Assembly: GCA_020161665.1 (NCBI GenBank)
Contig: JAIUPA010000009.1
Span: forward strand, 1-64,000
Length of the DNA stretch: 64,000 nucleotides
DNA from: Pseudomonadota bacterium
Lineage (GTDB): Bacteria > Pseudomonadota > Alphaproteobacteria > Rhizobiales > Rhizobiaceae
Reading direction: 5' to 3'
The translations under genes and the position numbers were made by a program. Positions 37,416 to 46,592 of this stretch are shown in pieces; position 1 is the first letter of the stretch, and every line of letters begins with the position of its first letter. The notes under the pieces were generated by a model. That model had not been told where the DNA came from, made no database searches, and saw nothing but the letters and a program-made list of their open reading frames with translations.

Positions 37416-38023
37416 TGGCCGTTGCTGCAGACAGCCTGACCGGCGGCTTTGCCCAGCCGGTCTATGATTCCCAGGCGGTGTTTCGCCTGATGATGGATGG
37501 CATGGCACGTCCCGGCACGGTCAAGACCGTGGCAACCGATGTCGGCGCTCCTGCCCCGCTTGGGCTTGCCGCCGGGGCGATTGCACTTGCGCTTTGCGAT
37601 CACGATACGCCCGTCTGGCTTACCGCCGCCTTGCAGAAATCGGCCGTTCCCGGCTGGGTATCGTTTCACAGCGGCGCGACCATCACCCGCGAGAAGGCCG
37701 AAGCACGCTTTGCCTTTATCGAGGCGGGCACGGCACTGCCGTCCTTCGGGCTTTTTGCGTCCGGCACGCAGGAATACCCCGACCGTTCCGCGACGCTGGT
37801 GATCGAAGTTGCCGCCCTTGACGACGGCAAGGCGCTGACCCTTTCCGGGCCCGGCATCGCCGCGACGCGCGGCATGCGGGTGAAGGGACTGCCGGACGGT
37901 TTTACCGGCCAGTGGACCATGAACCGGGCACTGTTCCCGCGCGGTGTGGATGTGGTGCTGACAGCGGGCGACCGCTTCCTCTGCCTGCCGCGCACCGTTC
38001 TCATCACTCTGGCGGAGGGTTGA
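37415..38023 (+). CDS. phnH: C-P lyase core complex subunit PhnH
   Basis: The 202-residue structural subunit of the PhnGHIJ complex. Recognisable stretches are VFRLMMDGMARPGTV near residue 25, FGLFASGTQEYPDRSATL near residue 110 and LSGPGI near residue 145. It overlaps phnG by one base (TGATG) and is followed by phnI after 3 bases with GGAGGG as ribosome-binding site for the latter. Confidence 0.94.
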   Translation: MAVAADSLTGGFAQPVYDSQAVFRLMMDGMARPGTVKTVATDVGAPAPLGLAAGAIALALCDHDTPVWLTAALQKSAVPGWVSFHSGATITREKAEARFAFIEAGTALPSFGLFASGTQEYPDRSATLVIEVAALDDGKALTLSGPGIAATRGMRVKGLPDGFTGQWTMNRALFPRGVDVVLTAGDRFLCLPRTVLITLAEG

Positions 38024-38026
38024 ACC

Positions 38027-39139
38027 ATGTATGTTGCCGTCAAGGGCGGGGAAACCGCCATTGCCAATGCCCACCGCCTGCTGGCTGACAAGCGGCGGGG
38101 AGACCGCTCGCTTCCCGCCATCAGCAGCGAACAGGTGATCGAGCAACTGACGCTCGCCGTTGACCGCGTCATGGCCGAGGCCTCGCTTTACGACCGGGCG
38201 CTCGCCGCCCTGGCTTTCCGGCAGGCGCGCGGTGACATGATCGAAGCGATCTTCCTGTTGCGCGCCTATCGCACGACATTGCCGCGTTTCGGCACGTCGC
38301 TTCCCATCGATACCGGCCATATGCTGATCGAACGGCGTGTCTCCGCCACCTACAAGGACCTGCCCGGCGGGCAGTTGCTGGGGCCGACCTTCGATTACAC
38401 GCACCGTCTGCTTGATCCTTCCCTGCTTGAGGATGGTCCGGTGGAGGAGGGCGAACGGCGCACCGAGGCTTGCGAACCCGCCATGCGGGTGTCCGATATT
38501 CTGGCAGGCGAAGGCCTGATCGAGGGTGACGGCACGCTGCAGGAAGACGAAGGCGGCGGCGACCTGACGCGCGAGCCGATGGAGTTTCCCATGTCACGCG
38601 ACCTGCGCCTGCAGGCGCTGGCCCGTGGCGATGAAGGCTTTCTTCTGGCGCTTGGCTATTCCACCCAGCGTGGCTATGGCCGCAACCACCCGTTCACGGG
38701 TGAAATCCGCATCGGCGAAGTGGAAATCGAGCTTTATGTGCCGGAGCTTGGCTTTGCCGTATCGCTTGGCGATATCCGCGTCACCGAATGCCAGATGGTG
38801 ACGCAGTTCAAAGGCTCCTCGAAGGTGCCGCCGCAGTTTACCCGCGGCTACGGCCTTGTCTTCGGCCAGAGCGAGCGCAAGGCCATGTCCATGTCGCTGG
38901 TCGACCGGGCGCTTCGGGCGCGTGAGTTCGGCGAGGATATTCTGGCCCCGGCGCAGGACGAGGAATTCGTTCTTTCCCATTGCGACAATGTGCAGGCGAC
39001 AGGCTTCGTCGAGCATCTGAAACTGCCGCACTATGTCGACTTCCAGGCCGAGCTTGATCTCGTACGCCGCATGCGCGGCGAATACGAGGCGTCGCGGCCC
39101 GGCACCCAGATCCCCCAGACCAAGGAGGCCGCCGAATGA
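38027..39139 (+). CDS. phnI: C-P lyase subunit PhnI (ribosylphosphonate triphosphate synthase)
   Basis: PhnI displaces adenine from ATP with the phosphonate, working with PhnG, PhnH and PhnL. The 370-residue protein has the expected start MYVAVKGGETAI and motifs LLRAYRTTLPRFGTS, RRVSATYKDLPGGQLLGPTFDYTHRLLD, ALGYSTQRGYGRNHPF and FGQSERKAMSMSLVDRAL. It overlaps phnJ by ATGA. Confidence 0.95.
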   Translation: MYVAVKGGETAIANAHRLLADKRRGDRSLPAISSEQVIEQLTLAVDRVMAEASLYDRALAALAFRQARGDMIEAIFLLRAYRTTLPRFGTSLPIDTGHMLIERRVSATYKDLPGGQLLGPTFDYTHRLLDPSLLEDGPVEEGERRTEACEPAMRVSDILAGEGLIEGDGTLQEDEGGGDLTREPMEFPMSRDLRLQALARGDEGFLLALGYSTQRGYGRNHPFTGEIRIGEVEIELYVPELGFAVSLGDIRVTECQMVTQFKGSSKVPPQFTRGYGLVFGQSERKAMSMSLVDRALRAREFGEDILAPAQDEEFVLSHCDNVQATGFVEHLKLPHYVDFQAELDLVRRMRGEYEASRPGTQIPQTKEAAE

Positions 39140-40014
39140 GCGATCTCGCCACATACAACTTCGCTTATCTGGACGAACAGACCAAGCGGATGATCCGCCG
39201 CGCCATCCTGAAGGCGATTGCCATTCCCGGCTATCAGGTGCCGTTTGCATCGCGCGAAATGCCCATGCCTTACGGCTGGGGCACCGGCGGCGTGCAGATC
39301 ACCGCTTCGATCATCGGCCCCGATGATGTGCTGAAGGTCATCGATCAGGGGGCGGACGACACGACCAATGCCGTTTCGATCCGCGCCTTCTTCGCCAAGG
39401 TCGCGAATGTGGCCGTGACCACGCACACCCATGACGCCAGCATCATCCAGACACGTCACCGCATTCCGGAAAAGACGCTGCTGGAAGGTCAGGTGCTGGT
39501 CTATCAGGTGCCGATCCCGGAACCGCTGCGCTTCCTCGAACCGCGCGAGACCGAAACCCGCACCATGCATGCGCTGGAAGAATACGGCCTGATGCATGTG
39601 AAGCTTTACGAGGACATTGCGCTCAACGGCCATATTGCCACGACCTACGCCTATCCGGTGAAGGTGGCAGGCCGTTACGTCATGGACCCCTCGCCCATTC
39701 CGAAGTTCGACAATCCGAAAATGCACCTGTCGGAGGCGCTCCAGCTTTTCGGTGCGGGTCGCGAAAAGCGCATCTATGCCATTCCGCCCCATACGGCGGT
39801 GGTGAGCCTCGATTTCGAGGACCACCCGTTCGAGGTGCAGACATTCGATCGCCCCTGTGCGCTGTGCGGCGCGGAGGATGTCTATCTCGACGAGGTCATC
39901 CTTGATGACAAGGGCGGGCGCATGTTCGTCTGCTCCGATACCGACCATTGCGAGGAACGGCGCGCCTGCGGTTGCGTTGGCGAACTGGGCGTCAAACAGG
40001 AGGCAGCGGAATGA
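39136..40014 (+). CDS. phnJ: C-P lyase catalytic subunit PhnJ (radical SAM)
   Basis: PhnJ breaks the C-P bond of ribose-1-phosphonate-5-phosphate by radical chemistry. The 292-residue protein carries the unusual cluster motif C-x2-C-x21-C-x5-C exactly (Cys241, Cys244, Cys266 and Cys272) and Gly32 in IPGYQVPF, the glycyl-radical position. All catalytic residues I can check are intact, so the pathway looks functional. A RIME-like repeat separates it from phnK. Confidence 0.96.
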   Translation: MSDLATYNFAYLDEQTKRMIRRAILKAIAIPGYQVPFASREMPMPYGWGTGGVQITASIIGPDDVLKVIDQGADDTTNAVSIRAFFAKVANVAVTTHTHDASIIQTRHRIPEKTLLEGQVLVYQVPIPEPLRFLEPRETETRTMHALEEYGLMHVKLYEDIALNGHIATTYAYPVKVAGRYVMDPSPIPKFDNPKMHLSEALQLFGAGREKRIYAIPPHTAVVSLDFEDHPFEVQTFDRPCALCGAEDVYLDEVILDDKGGRMFVCSDTDHCEERRACGCVGELGVKQEAAE

Positions 40015-40028
40015 GCGCGCTTTTTTCG

Positions 40029-40153
40029 CCCCTCATCCCCCTACCGGGACCTTCTCCCCGTTTCAACGGGGAGAAGGGGCTTGTTGAACAGTCGGCGCGC
40101 CCTATCCCTTCTCCCCGCTTGCGGGGAGAAGGTGGCGGCAGCCGGTTGAGGGG
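40029..40153. repeat. RIME-like palindromic element between phnJ and phnK
   Basis: The 125-bp element is bounded by CCCCTCA (40029-40035) and TGAGGGG (40147-40153). It holds two strong hairpins: CCTTCTCCCCGT / ACGGGGAGAAGG (40050-40077) and CCTTCTCCCCGC / GCGGGGAGAAGG (40107-40132). This matches the Rhizobium-specific intergenic mosaic element pattern. It interrupts the otherwise overlapping phn gene order. Confidence 0.85.
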
Positions 40154-40177
40154 CATCATACACGAAGGACTTTCACG

Positions 40178-40954
40178 ATGACCGATACACCGCTTTTCAA
40201 GGTCAACGGCGTTTCGAAATTTTATGGTGCGCGCACCGGCTGCGCCGATGTTTCGTTCGAGCTTTATCCCGGCGAAGTGCTGGCAATTGTCGGCGAAAGC
40301 GGCTCGGGCAAGACGACGCTGCTCAACTGCGTCTCCACCCGTCTGCCGCCGAGCGCCGGTTCGGTGGAATACCGGATGCGCGACGGGCAGTTTCGCGATC
40401 TTTACCGCATGAGCGAGGCCGAGCGGCGCTTTCTGATGCGCACCGACTGGGGCTTTGTGCACCAGAACCCCGCCGACGGGTTGCGCATGACGGTTTCGGC
40501 AGGCGCCAATGCCGGGGAACGGCTGATGGCCATCGGCCAGCGCCATTACGGCAATATCCGGTCGACCGCCGCCGAATGGCTGGAGCGGGTGGAAATCAGC
40601 ATCGACCGCATTGACGACCAGCCGCGCGCCTTTTCCGGCGGCATGCGCCAGCGCCTGCAGATTGCCCGCAACCTGATCACCGGGCCGCGCCTTGTCTTCA
40701 TGGATGAGCCGACCGGCGGCCTTGATGTTTCGGTGCAGGCGCGCCTGCTCGACCTCATCCGTTCACTCGTCAACGATCTCGGCCTTGCCGTGATCATCGT
40801 CACGCACGACCTCGCCGTGGCGCGGCTTCTGTCACACCGCATGATGGTGATGCGCAACGGGCGCGTCATCGAAAGCGGACTGACCGACCGCGTGCTGGAT
40901 GATCCGCGCGAACCCTATACGCAATTGCTCGTTTCCTCGATCCTGCAGGTGTGA
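40178..40954 (+). CDS. phnK: C-P lyase accessory ABC-type ATPase PhnK
   Basis: The 258-residue ABC protein resembles oligopeptide ATPases but works as a subunit that docks on the PhnGHIJ core through PhnJ. It has Walker A GESGSGKT (about residues 38-45), signature FSGGMRQR, Walker B LVFMDEPTGGLD and VTHDLAVARL. AAGGA lies 9 bases before the start. phnL follows 2 bases after its stop. Confidence 0.93.
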   Translation: MTDTPLFKVNGVSKFYGARTGCADVSFELYPGEVLAIVGESGSGKTTLLNCVSTRLPPSAGSVEYRMRDGQFRDLYRMSEAERRFLMRTDWGFVHQNPADGLRMTVSAGANAGERLMAIGQRHYGNIRSTAAEWLERVEISIDRIDDQPRAFSGGMRQRLQIARNLITGPRLVFMDEPTGGLDVSVQARLLDLIRSLVNDLGLAVIIVTHDLAVARLLSHRMMVMRNGRVIESGLTDRVLDDPREPYTQLLVSSILQV

Positions 40955-40956
40955 TC

Positions 40957-41664
40957 ATGCCCACTCCCCTCGTTGTTTCAGACGTGAAGAAGAGCTTCAT
41001 CATGCACCTGCGCGGCGGACTTGTTCTGCCGGTGGTGACGGATGTGAATTTCTCCGTTGCCAGCGGTGAATGCGCCGTGCTCTCCGGTCCCTCCGGTGTC
41101 GGCAAGAGCTCGATCCTCAAGATGCTCTACGGCAATTATGCCGTTGATAACGGCCAGATCCTCGTTTCCCATGAGGGTCGCACCCTCGATATGGCCACCG
41201 CCTCGCCGCGCACCATCCTCGATATCCGTAAGAAAACCATGGGCTATGTCAGCCAGTTCTTGCGCACCGTGCCGCGTGTTTCGGCCCTTGACGTGGTGGC
41301 GGAACCGCTGACGGCGCGCGGCATGGGACAGGAAGAGGCGCGGGAACGCGCCGGCGAAATGCTATCCATGCTCAACCTGCCCAAGGCGCTCTGGCAATTG
41401 CCGCCCTCGACCTTTTCCGGGGGCGAACAGCAGCGCGTCAATATTGCGCGCGGCTTCATCACCGATCACCGCATTCTGCTGGTGGATGAGCCGACGGCTT
41501 CGCTCGACGCCATGAACCGGGGCGTTGTGGAAGAGCTGATCGCCGCCAAGAAGCGCGACGGCGTCGCCATCATCGGCATTTTCCACGATCTCGACGTGCG
41601 GGAGAAAGTCGCCGACCGATTGATCGATGTTTCCGCCTTCTCGCCCAGAAAGAAAGCCGCATGA
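40957..41664 (+). CDS. phnL: C-P lyase accessory ABC-type ATPase PhnL
   Basis: The 235-residue ABC protein is required with PhnGHI for triphosphonate formation. It has Walker A GPSGVGKS (about residues 42-49), signature FSGGEQQR and Walker [13 protein letters not shown], similar to LolD-like ATPases. The ATG at 40957 is preferred over a GTG two codons earlier that overlaps the phnK stop. It overlaps the acyltransferase gene by ATGA. Confidence 0.93.
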   Translation: MPTPLVVSDVKKSFIMHLRGGLVLPVVTDVNFSVASGECAVLSGPSGVGKSSILKMLYGNYAVDNGQILVSHEGRTLDMATASPRTILDIRKKTMGYVSQFLRTVPRVSALDVVAEPLTARGMGQEEARERAGEMLSMLNLPKALWQLPPSTFSGGEQQRVNIARGFITDHRILLVDEPTASLDAMNRGVVEELIAAKKRDGVAIIGIFHDLDVREKVADRLIDVSAFSPRKKAA

Positions 41665-42278
41665 CCATCCTGTCCGAAGCCCCCACCATTCATGAAACGG
41701 CACTCGTCGAAAATTCGACGCTGGGGCGCTACACGCAGATCGCGGAATATGGCCGCATCCGCGAGAGCACCATCGGCGACTATTCCTACGTGATGGAACA
41801 CGGCCATTTGTGGAACGCCCATATCGGCAAGTTTTCCAATATCGCCGCCTTCGTGCGCATCAACGCCACAAACCACCCGATGGACCGGGCGACGCTGCAC
41901 CACTTCACCTACCGGGCCGGGAACTACTGGCCGGGGGTGGAGGAAGACGAGGCGGATTTCTTCGCGGCACGGCGCTCGAAGCCCGTCACCATCGGCCATG
42001 ACACGTGGATCGGCCATGGCGTGACGCTTCTTCCGGGCGTTCACGTGGGCAACGGGGCGGTGATCGGCTCCGGCGCGGTCGTCAGCCGCGATGTGGCCCC
42101 CTACACCATTGTGACGGGTGTTCCGGCCCGGCCCGTTCGTGAACGTTTCGACCGCGAGACCGTCGCCCGACTGGAAGCGCTTGCCTGGTGGGACTGGGAT
42201 CATGAACGGCTGCGGCTGGCACTTGACGATTTCCGCAATCTCTCCATTCACGACTTCCTCACCCGCTACGGCGGGTGA
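41661..42278 (+). CDS. Hexapeptide-repeat acyltransferase of phosphonate operons
   Basis: The 205-residue left-handed beta-helix protein contains repeated hexapeptide turns ([58 protein letters not shown]) of the xenobiotic/chloramphenicol acetyltransferase class. A catalytic His may be in NATNHPMDR. It corresponds to the phosphonate-operon hexapeptide family known from many C-P lyase clusters. A possible role is acetylation of aminophosphonates, analogous to the unrelated PhnO, but this is inference. It overlaps phnL by 4 bases. Confidence 0.85.
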   Translation: MTILSEAPTIHETALVENSTLGRYTQIAEYGRIRESTIGDYSYVMEHGHLWNAHIGKFSNIAAFVRINATNHPMDRATLHHFTYRAGNYWPGVEEDEADFFAARRSKPVTIGHDTWIGHGVTLLPGVHVGNGAVIGSGAVVSRDVAPYTIVTGVPARPVRERFDRETVARLEALAWWDWDHERLRLALDDFRNLSIHDFLTRYGG

Positions 42279-42288
42279 TTTAACAAAA

Positions 42289-42317
42289 CCGACACAGAAC
42301 TGACATTTGCAGTTCAT
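42289..42317 (+). promoter_or_regulatory. Pho-box-like repeats upstream of phnC
   Basis: CTGACAT (42300-42306) matches the PhoB heptamer CTGTCAT at six of seven positions. It is flanked at 11-bp steps by weaker CCGACAC (42289-42295) and AGTTCAT (42311-42317). The array is 48-76 bases upstream of phnC, in an 86-bp gap that otherwise breaks the tight operon, so a second Pho promoter is plausible. Confidence 0.45.
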
Positions 42318-42364
42318 GCCTAAGGGCTATTGCCGCATCAGAACAACGGCAACAGGCGGCGGAC

Positions 42365-43207
42365 ATGAAGTTCGATTTGAGGAATGTGACACGGCGCTTC
42401 GGCGGACACATCGCGGTCAACGATGTTTGCCTTTCCATTCCCCAAGGCCAGATGGTCGGCATCATCGGACGCTCGGGCGCTGGCAAGTCGACGCTGCTGC
42501 GCATGATCAACCGGCTCGCCGACCCGACCTCCGGATCGCTGCATTTCGGCGAGACGGAAGTCTCCAGCCTCAAGGGTGCGGGTCTGCGCAACTGGCAGCG
42601 CGATTGCGCCATGATCTTCCAGCAGTTCAATCTGGTGCCGCGCCTTGATGTCATGACCAATGTCATGCTCGGTCGCCTCAACCATCGCTCCACGGCCATG
42701 AGCCTGATGGGCATTTTTACCCGCGAAGAACGCATTGCAGCCTTGGCCGCCCTTGAGCGCCTCGGCATCGAACAGACGGCGCTTCAGCCTGCAGGCACGC
42801 TTTCCGGCGGCCAGCAGCAGCGCGTGGCGATTGCCCGCGCCCTGATGCAGACGCCGAAGATGTTGCTCGCCGACGAGCCGATTGCCTCGCTCGATCCGCT
42901 CAATGCCCGCATCGTCATGGATGCGCTGAAGGACATCAACGAGCGCGAAGGCATTACCGTCATCACCAATCTGCACACGCTTGATACGGCCCGCGCCTAT
43001 TGCGAACGCATCATCGGCATGGCGGCCGGGCGCGTCGTTTTTGATGGCCCGCCGGAAGCGCTCGACGCCGAAGCGGTGACGACCATTTACGGTACCTCTT
43101 CCGATGGCCATGCCATCGACGAGACGATGACCTCCACCAGCATTCGCCCCGAAACGCTTCCCGTCAGCGCCTTGCCGCGCATGACGATGGCCTCGGTGCA
43201 TGCCTGA
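42365..43207 (+). CDS. phnC: Phosphonate ABC transporter ATPase PhnC
   Basis: The 280-residue ATPase of the phosphonate importer PhnCDE. It shows Walker A GRSGAGKS (about residues 36-43), [22 protein letters not shown], signature LSGGQQQR, Walker [17 protein letters not shown] and [12 protein letters not shown], all typical of PhnC. AGGCGG lies upstream of the start. phnD follows after 58 bases with its own ribosome-binding site. Confidence 0.95.
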   Translation: MKFDLRNVTRRFGGHIAVNDVCLSIPQGQMVGIIGRSGAGKSTLLRMINRLADPTSGSLHFGETEVSSLKGAGLRNWQRDCAMIFQQFNLVPRLDVMTNVMLGRLNHRSTAMSLMGIFTREERIAALAALERLGIEQTALQPAGTLSGGQQQRVAIARALMQTPKMLLADEPIASLDPLNARIVMDALKDINEREGITVITNLHTLDTARAYCERIIGMAAGRVVFDGPPEALDAEAVTTIYGTSSDGHAIDETMTSTSIRPETLPVSALPRMTMASVHA

Positions 43208-43265
43208 GATTTCCATCCCGGTGCGCTTATGCGTGCCGTTTGCTTCCCCCAACAGGAGAATATCC

Positions 43266-44171
43266 ATGCTGAAGAAACTGCTTCTTGCTGCCACCGCCCT
43301 CGGTGTTCTGGCCGGTTCGGCTGCTGCTGCCGACGTCAAGGTTCTGCGTATCGGCCTCGATGGTTCTGAAAACGAAGCCGACCAGGTTCGCAACACGAAG
43401 TGCGTTGCCGATGGCCTGAAGGCTGCCACCGGCGTCGACGAGGTACAGATCTTCCCGTCGCCGGACTATAACGGCGTCATTCAGGGCCTGATGGGCGGCA
43501 CGATCGACATCGCCTCCATGGGCGCTTCGTCCTACGCCAAGATCGCCATTGCCGATCCGAAGGCTGTCGACCCGATCCTGACCTACACGGGTTCGGACGG
43601 CTCCAGCGGCTACTACTCGATCATGGTGGCGCGCAAGGATTCGGGCATCAAGACGCTGGCCGACCTCAAGGGCAAGAAGCTCGGCTTTGCCGATCCGGAC
43701 AGCACCTCGGGCTACCTCGTCCCGAACGTTGCCCTGCCGAAGGAAATCGGCGCTCCGGTGAAGGAATACTTCGCTGAAACCGGCTTCGGCGGCGGCCATG
43801 AGAACCTCGTTCTCGCCGTTCTCGACAAGAAGTTCGACGCTGGCACCACCTTCGGTTCGGGCGTTGGCAAGTGGGAAGAAGGCTATTCCGGCGGCAACCT
43901 GCACCAGATGGTTTCCAAGGGCATCCTCGACATGGACGACATCGTTGAACTGTGGAAGTCGCCGCTGATCCCGAATGGCCCGCTGATGGTTTCCAACAAG
44001 CTTGGCGACGACATGAAGGCCAAGGTCGAAGCCTTCTTCATGGAACTGCCGAAGAAGGATCTGGCCTGCTTCCAGGGTTACACCCAGGGCAAGAACCAGG
44101 CTTACATCAAGGTTGATCCGTCCTTCTACCAGACGATCATCGACGCCCGTAAGTCCGTCATCGGCGGCTGA
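43266..44171 (+). CDS. phnD: Phosphonate-binding periplasmic protein PhnD
   Basis: The 301-residue receptor for phosphonates has a Sec signal peptide (cleavage near AAA, residue 22). It shows KVLRIGLDGSENEADQVRN, FPSPDYNGVIQGLMGGTIDIASMGASSY and GFADPDSTSGYLVPNV, the phosphonate/phosphate-binding PhnD signature. AGGAG stands 7 bases before the ATG. A terminator-like hairpin follows before phnE. Confidence 0.95.
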   Translation: MLKKLLLAATALGVLAGSAAAADVKVLRIGLDGSENEADQVRNTKCVADGLKAATGVDEVQIFPSPDYNGVIQGLMGGTIDIASMGASSYAKIAIADPKAVDPILTYTGSDGSSGYYSIMVARKDSGIKTLADLKGKKLGFADPDSTSGYLVPNVALPKEIGAPVKEYFAETGFGGGHENLVLAVLDKKFDAGTTFGSGVGKWEEGYSGGNLHQMVSKGILDMDDIVELWKSPLIPNGPLMVSNKLGDDMKAKVEAFFMELPKKDLACFQGYTQGKNQAYIKVDPSFYQTIIDARKSVIGG

Positions 44172-44188
44172 TTGAAAGAGTGATCCAG

Positions 44189-44218
44189 ACGGCGGCCTGC
44201 CAAGGGCCGCCGTTTTTA
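44189..44218 (+). terminator. Terminator-like hairpin between phnD and phnE
   Basis: ACGGCGGCC (44189-44197) and GGCCGCCGT (44205-44213) form a perfect 9-bp stem with a 7-base loop, followed by TTTTATA. It looks like a functional intrinsic terminator placed inside the operon. It may act as a partial attenuator that lowers permease relative to receptor expression. Confidence 0.7.
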
Positions 44219-44238
44219 TATGGACAGGAGACCGGCCC

Positions 44239-45213
44239 ATGAGCACAGCGACATTTGGCGGCAGCGGGCTTGGCCCTCAGGCCGAAACCACGATGCGCCA
44301 CTACCAGAGCCAGTTGCAGCGGCGCAGGCTCTATACGGTTCTCTCCATCCTTATCTTCGCCGTGCTGATCGTGGCATCGCTTGATTTTGCCAACCGGGCC
44401 AATTCCGGCAAGTTCTTCGAGCGCCTGCCCTATCTCTTCGATTTCCTGAAGACCTTCTCGCCCGACAGCCCGATGGAAGTGTTCCGGGCGATGTTCGACC
44501 TTCCGTCGCCGCTCGCCGACGGGTCATTGAAATATGATTACACGTCCGACCGCATCTACATCACCGAAAGTCTCTACATTCCGCATTTCATCTACCAGCT
44601 GGTGGTGACGATCAACATCGCGCTGGTTTCGACGCTGGTCGGCTCATCCTTTGCGTTTCTGCTCTGCTTCTTTGCCTCCACCAATCTGGTGGGCGCAGGC
44701 GCGACGCGGTTTGTCGTTCGCCGCATCATGGAAGTGCTGCGCGCCTTTCCGGAAATCGTCATTGCCGGATTGATCGCCGCGATCCTCTCCATCGGGCCGA
44801 TTGCCGCCATCGCCGCCATCACCATCCACACCATTGGCGCGCTCGGCAAACTGTTCTTCGAAGTGGTGGAAAATGCCGACATGAAGGCAGACGAAGGCCT
44901 CAGGGCCGTCGGTGCCAGCTGGCTGGAGCGGGTACGCTACGCCATCGTGCCGCAGGTCATGCCGAATTTCGTCTCCTACACGCTCTTGCGCGCCGAAGTG
45001 AATGTGCGCGCCTCGACCATTATCGGTGCGGTGGGCGGCGGCGGTATCGGCGAGGTCTTCCGGCTGGCGATTGGCCGCGACCACGCCGCCAAGGCCTATG
45101 CCATTATCATTCTGCTCCTCGTGACCGTCATCGCCGTCGACCAGTTTTCGGCCTGGCTGCGCCGCCGCCTGACCCATGGTGCGCCGCTCGACATTGCCAA
45201 GGGAGTTGCCTGA
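44239..45213 (+). CDS. phnE: Phosphonate ABC transporter permease PhnE (first copy)
   Basis: The 324-residue permease has a cytoplasmic N-terminus, a first helix around residues 34-50, and the core BPD domain from about residue 110, with EVLRAFPEIVIAGL and the coupling motif EGLRAVGASWLERVRYAIVPQVMP. The end includes RASTIIGAVGGGGIGEV, characteristic of PhnE. AGGAG precedes the start. It overlaps the second permease gene by one base. Confidence 0.93.
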   Translation: MSTATFGGSGLGPQAETTMRHYQSQLQRRRLYTVLSILIFAVLIVASLDFANRANSGKFFERLPYLFDFLKTFSPDSPMEVFRAMFDLPSPLADGSLKYDYTSDRIYITESLYIPHFIYQLVVTINIALVSTLVGSSFAFLLCFFASTNLVGAGATRFVVRRIMEVLRAFPEIVIAGLIAAILSIGPIAAIAAITIHTIGALGKLFFEVVENADMKADEGLRAVGASWLERVRYAIVPQVMPNFVSYTLLRAEVNVRASTIIGAVGGGGIGEVFRLAIGRDHAAKAYAIIILLLVTVIAVDQFSAWLRRRLTHGAPLDIAKGVA

Positions 45214-46562
45214 TGCATTCGACGCCATTGATCCCGCTGGCCGACCGCGCGCGCATCGAAACGCAATATGCGGATGTCCTGCAGCGCAGTTTCCTGCAAC
45301 GCTTCGGGCTGCTGATCGGCCTTGGCGTCGTGACCCTCTATCTGGCGCTCTCGGCCGTGTTTTTCCATGTCGTACCGGCGCTTCAGGCGGCGCAATGGGA
45401 CCGTGCCAGCGCTTATCTTCAGGATTGGGTGTCCTGGCGTGCCCAGCCGCGCCTGCGCTTTGAAGACGGCAAGGTGACCCCGCGCTGGACGCTTCGCGGC
45501 CAGTACCCGGAAGGGGCCGAAATCGACTGGCTGCGCCCGCGCGCCGATGGCGGCTATACGGTCTATTACGGCAATGCCGAAAACCGGCTGGAAGTGACCC
45601 CGAAGCGCGTCGATGCCATTATCGGCGGCGTGCTTTATCCGGTCGACATTTCCGATACCGGAGCGCGTGCGCCGGACAATGCGCCCGCTTCGCTCCGCCA
45701 AGAAGGCGAGAAGGTGGTGGTGCGTTACGGCTTTGCAGGGCAGGCGGAAATCCGCGCAAGCCAAGTCTATGTGCAGCGCCGCTTCCTTGGCTGGGCGAAC
45801 TTCTTGTTCGATACGCGCTCGGTTTTCTGGGGCAAGAGCTTTGGCGAACTGGCGGGCCTTGTGGTCTCCGGCGAACGCCTTGATCCGGCGCTCTCCAACA
45901 TTGCCGCGATGGGCCGCGATATCTGGCACAACACGACCTGGCAGCATGGCGAGATTTTCTCGCAATTGATGCAGACGCTGGTCATGGCCTTTGTCGGCAC
46001 GTTGCTGGGAACACTCGCCGCCTTCCCGCTGGCCTTCATCGCGGCGCGCAACATTACCCGCAGCCGCGCCGCCAACTGGGGCATGAAGCGCGTTTTCGAC
46101 TTCCTGCGCTCCATCGACATGCTGATCTGGGCGCTGTTCTTCACCCGCAGCTTCGGCCCCGGACCGATCCCCGGCATTGCCTCGATCTTCTTCACCGACA
46201 GCGGTGCGCTCGGCAAGGTCTATTCCGAGGCCATCGAGAACATCGATGAAAAGCAGCGCGAGGGCGTGAAATCGCTGGGGGCCGCCTCAACGCTTGTCAA
46301 CCGCTACGGCGTGGTGCCGCAGGTTCTGCCGGTCTTCGTGTCGCAATCCCTCTATTTCTTCGAGAGCAATATCCGTTCGGCCACCGTCATCGGTGCCGTG
46401 GGTGCGGGCGGCATCGGTCTGAAACTTCTCGAGGCGATGGGCACCAATGCCGACTGGGACAAGGTCGCCTATATGGTGCTGCTCATTCTCGGCGTTGTCT
46501 TCATCTTCGACAACATTTCCAACACGCTGCGCTGGAAGCTGATCGGCAAGCAGGGTCACTGA
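45213..46562 (+). CDS. phnE2: Phosphonate ABC transporter permease PhnE (second, extended copy)
   Basis: The 449-residue permease is about 120 residues longer than usual. A first helix (about residues 32-55) is followed by an extended extracytoplasmic segment (about residues 60-230). The PhnE core then follows, with FDFLRSIDMLIWALFFTRSFGPGPIPG, the coupling motif EGVKSLGAASTLVNRYGVVPQVLP and SATVIGAVGAGGIG. Two unequal PhnE proteins are common in rhizobial phn operons and would form a heterodimeric channel. Confidence 0.92.
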   Translation: MHSTPLIPLADRARIETQYADVLQRSFLQRFGLLIGLGVVTLYLALSAVFFHVVPALQAAQWDRASAYLQDWVSWRAQPRLRFEDGKVTPRWTLRGQYPEGAEIDWLRPRADGGYTVYYGNAENRLEVTPKRVDAIIGGVLYPVDISDTGARAPDNAPASLRQEGEKVVVRYGFAGQAEIRASQVYVQRRFLGWANFLFDTRSVFWGKSFGELAGLVVSGERLDPALSNIAAMGRDIWHNTTWQHGEIFSQLMQTLVMAFVGTLLGTLAAFPLAFIAARNITRSRAANWGMKRVFDFLRSIDMLIWALFFTRSFGPGPIPGIASIFFTDSGALGKVYSEAIENIDEKQREGVKSLGAASTLVNRYGVVPQVLPVFVSQSLYFFESNIRSATVIGAVGAGGIGLKLLEAMGTNADWDKVAYMVLLILGVVFIFDNISNTLRWKLIGKQGH

Positions 46563-46574
46563 AACTTGGTGAAA

Positions 46575-46592
46575 CCATCATCATTCTGTCAC
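46575..46592 (+). promoter_or_regulatory. Pho-box-like repeat upstream of the DUF1045 gene
   Basis: CCATCAT (46575-46581) and CTGTCAC (46586-46592) form a 7-4-7 pair like a PhoB site, matching CTGTCAT at five and six positions. It lies 13 bases after the phnE2 stop and about 90 bases before the next gene, in the only sizeable gap downstream of phnE2. Confidence 0.45.

Noticed and set aside
40029..40153. Insertion sequence or transposon remnant
   Set aside because: No transposase frame and no target-site duplication; the structure fits a RIME-type palindromic mosaic element.
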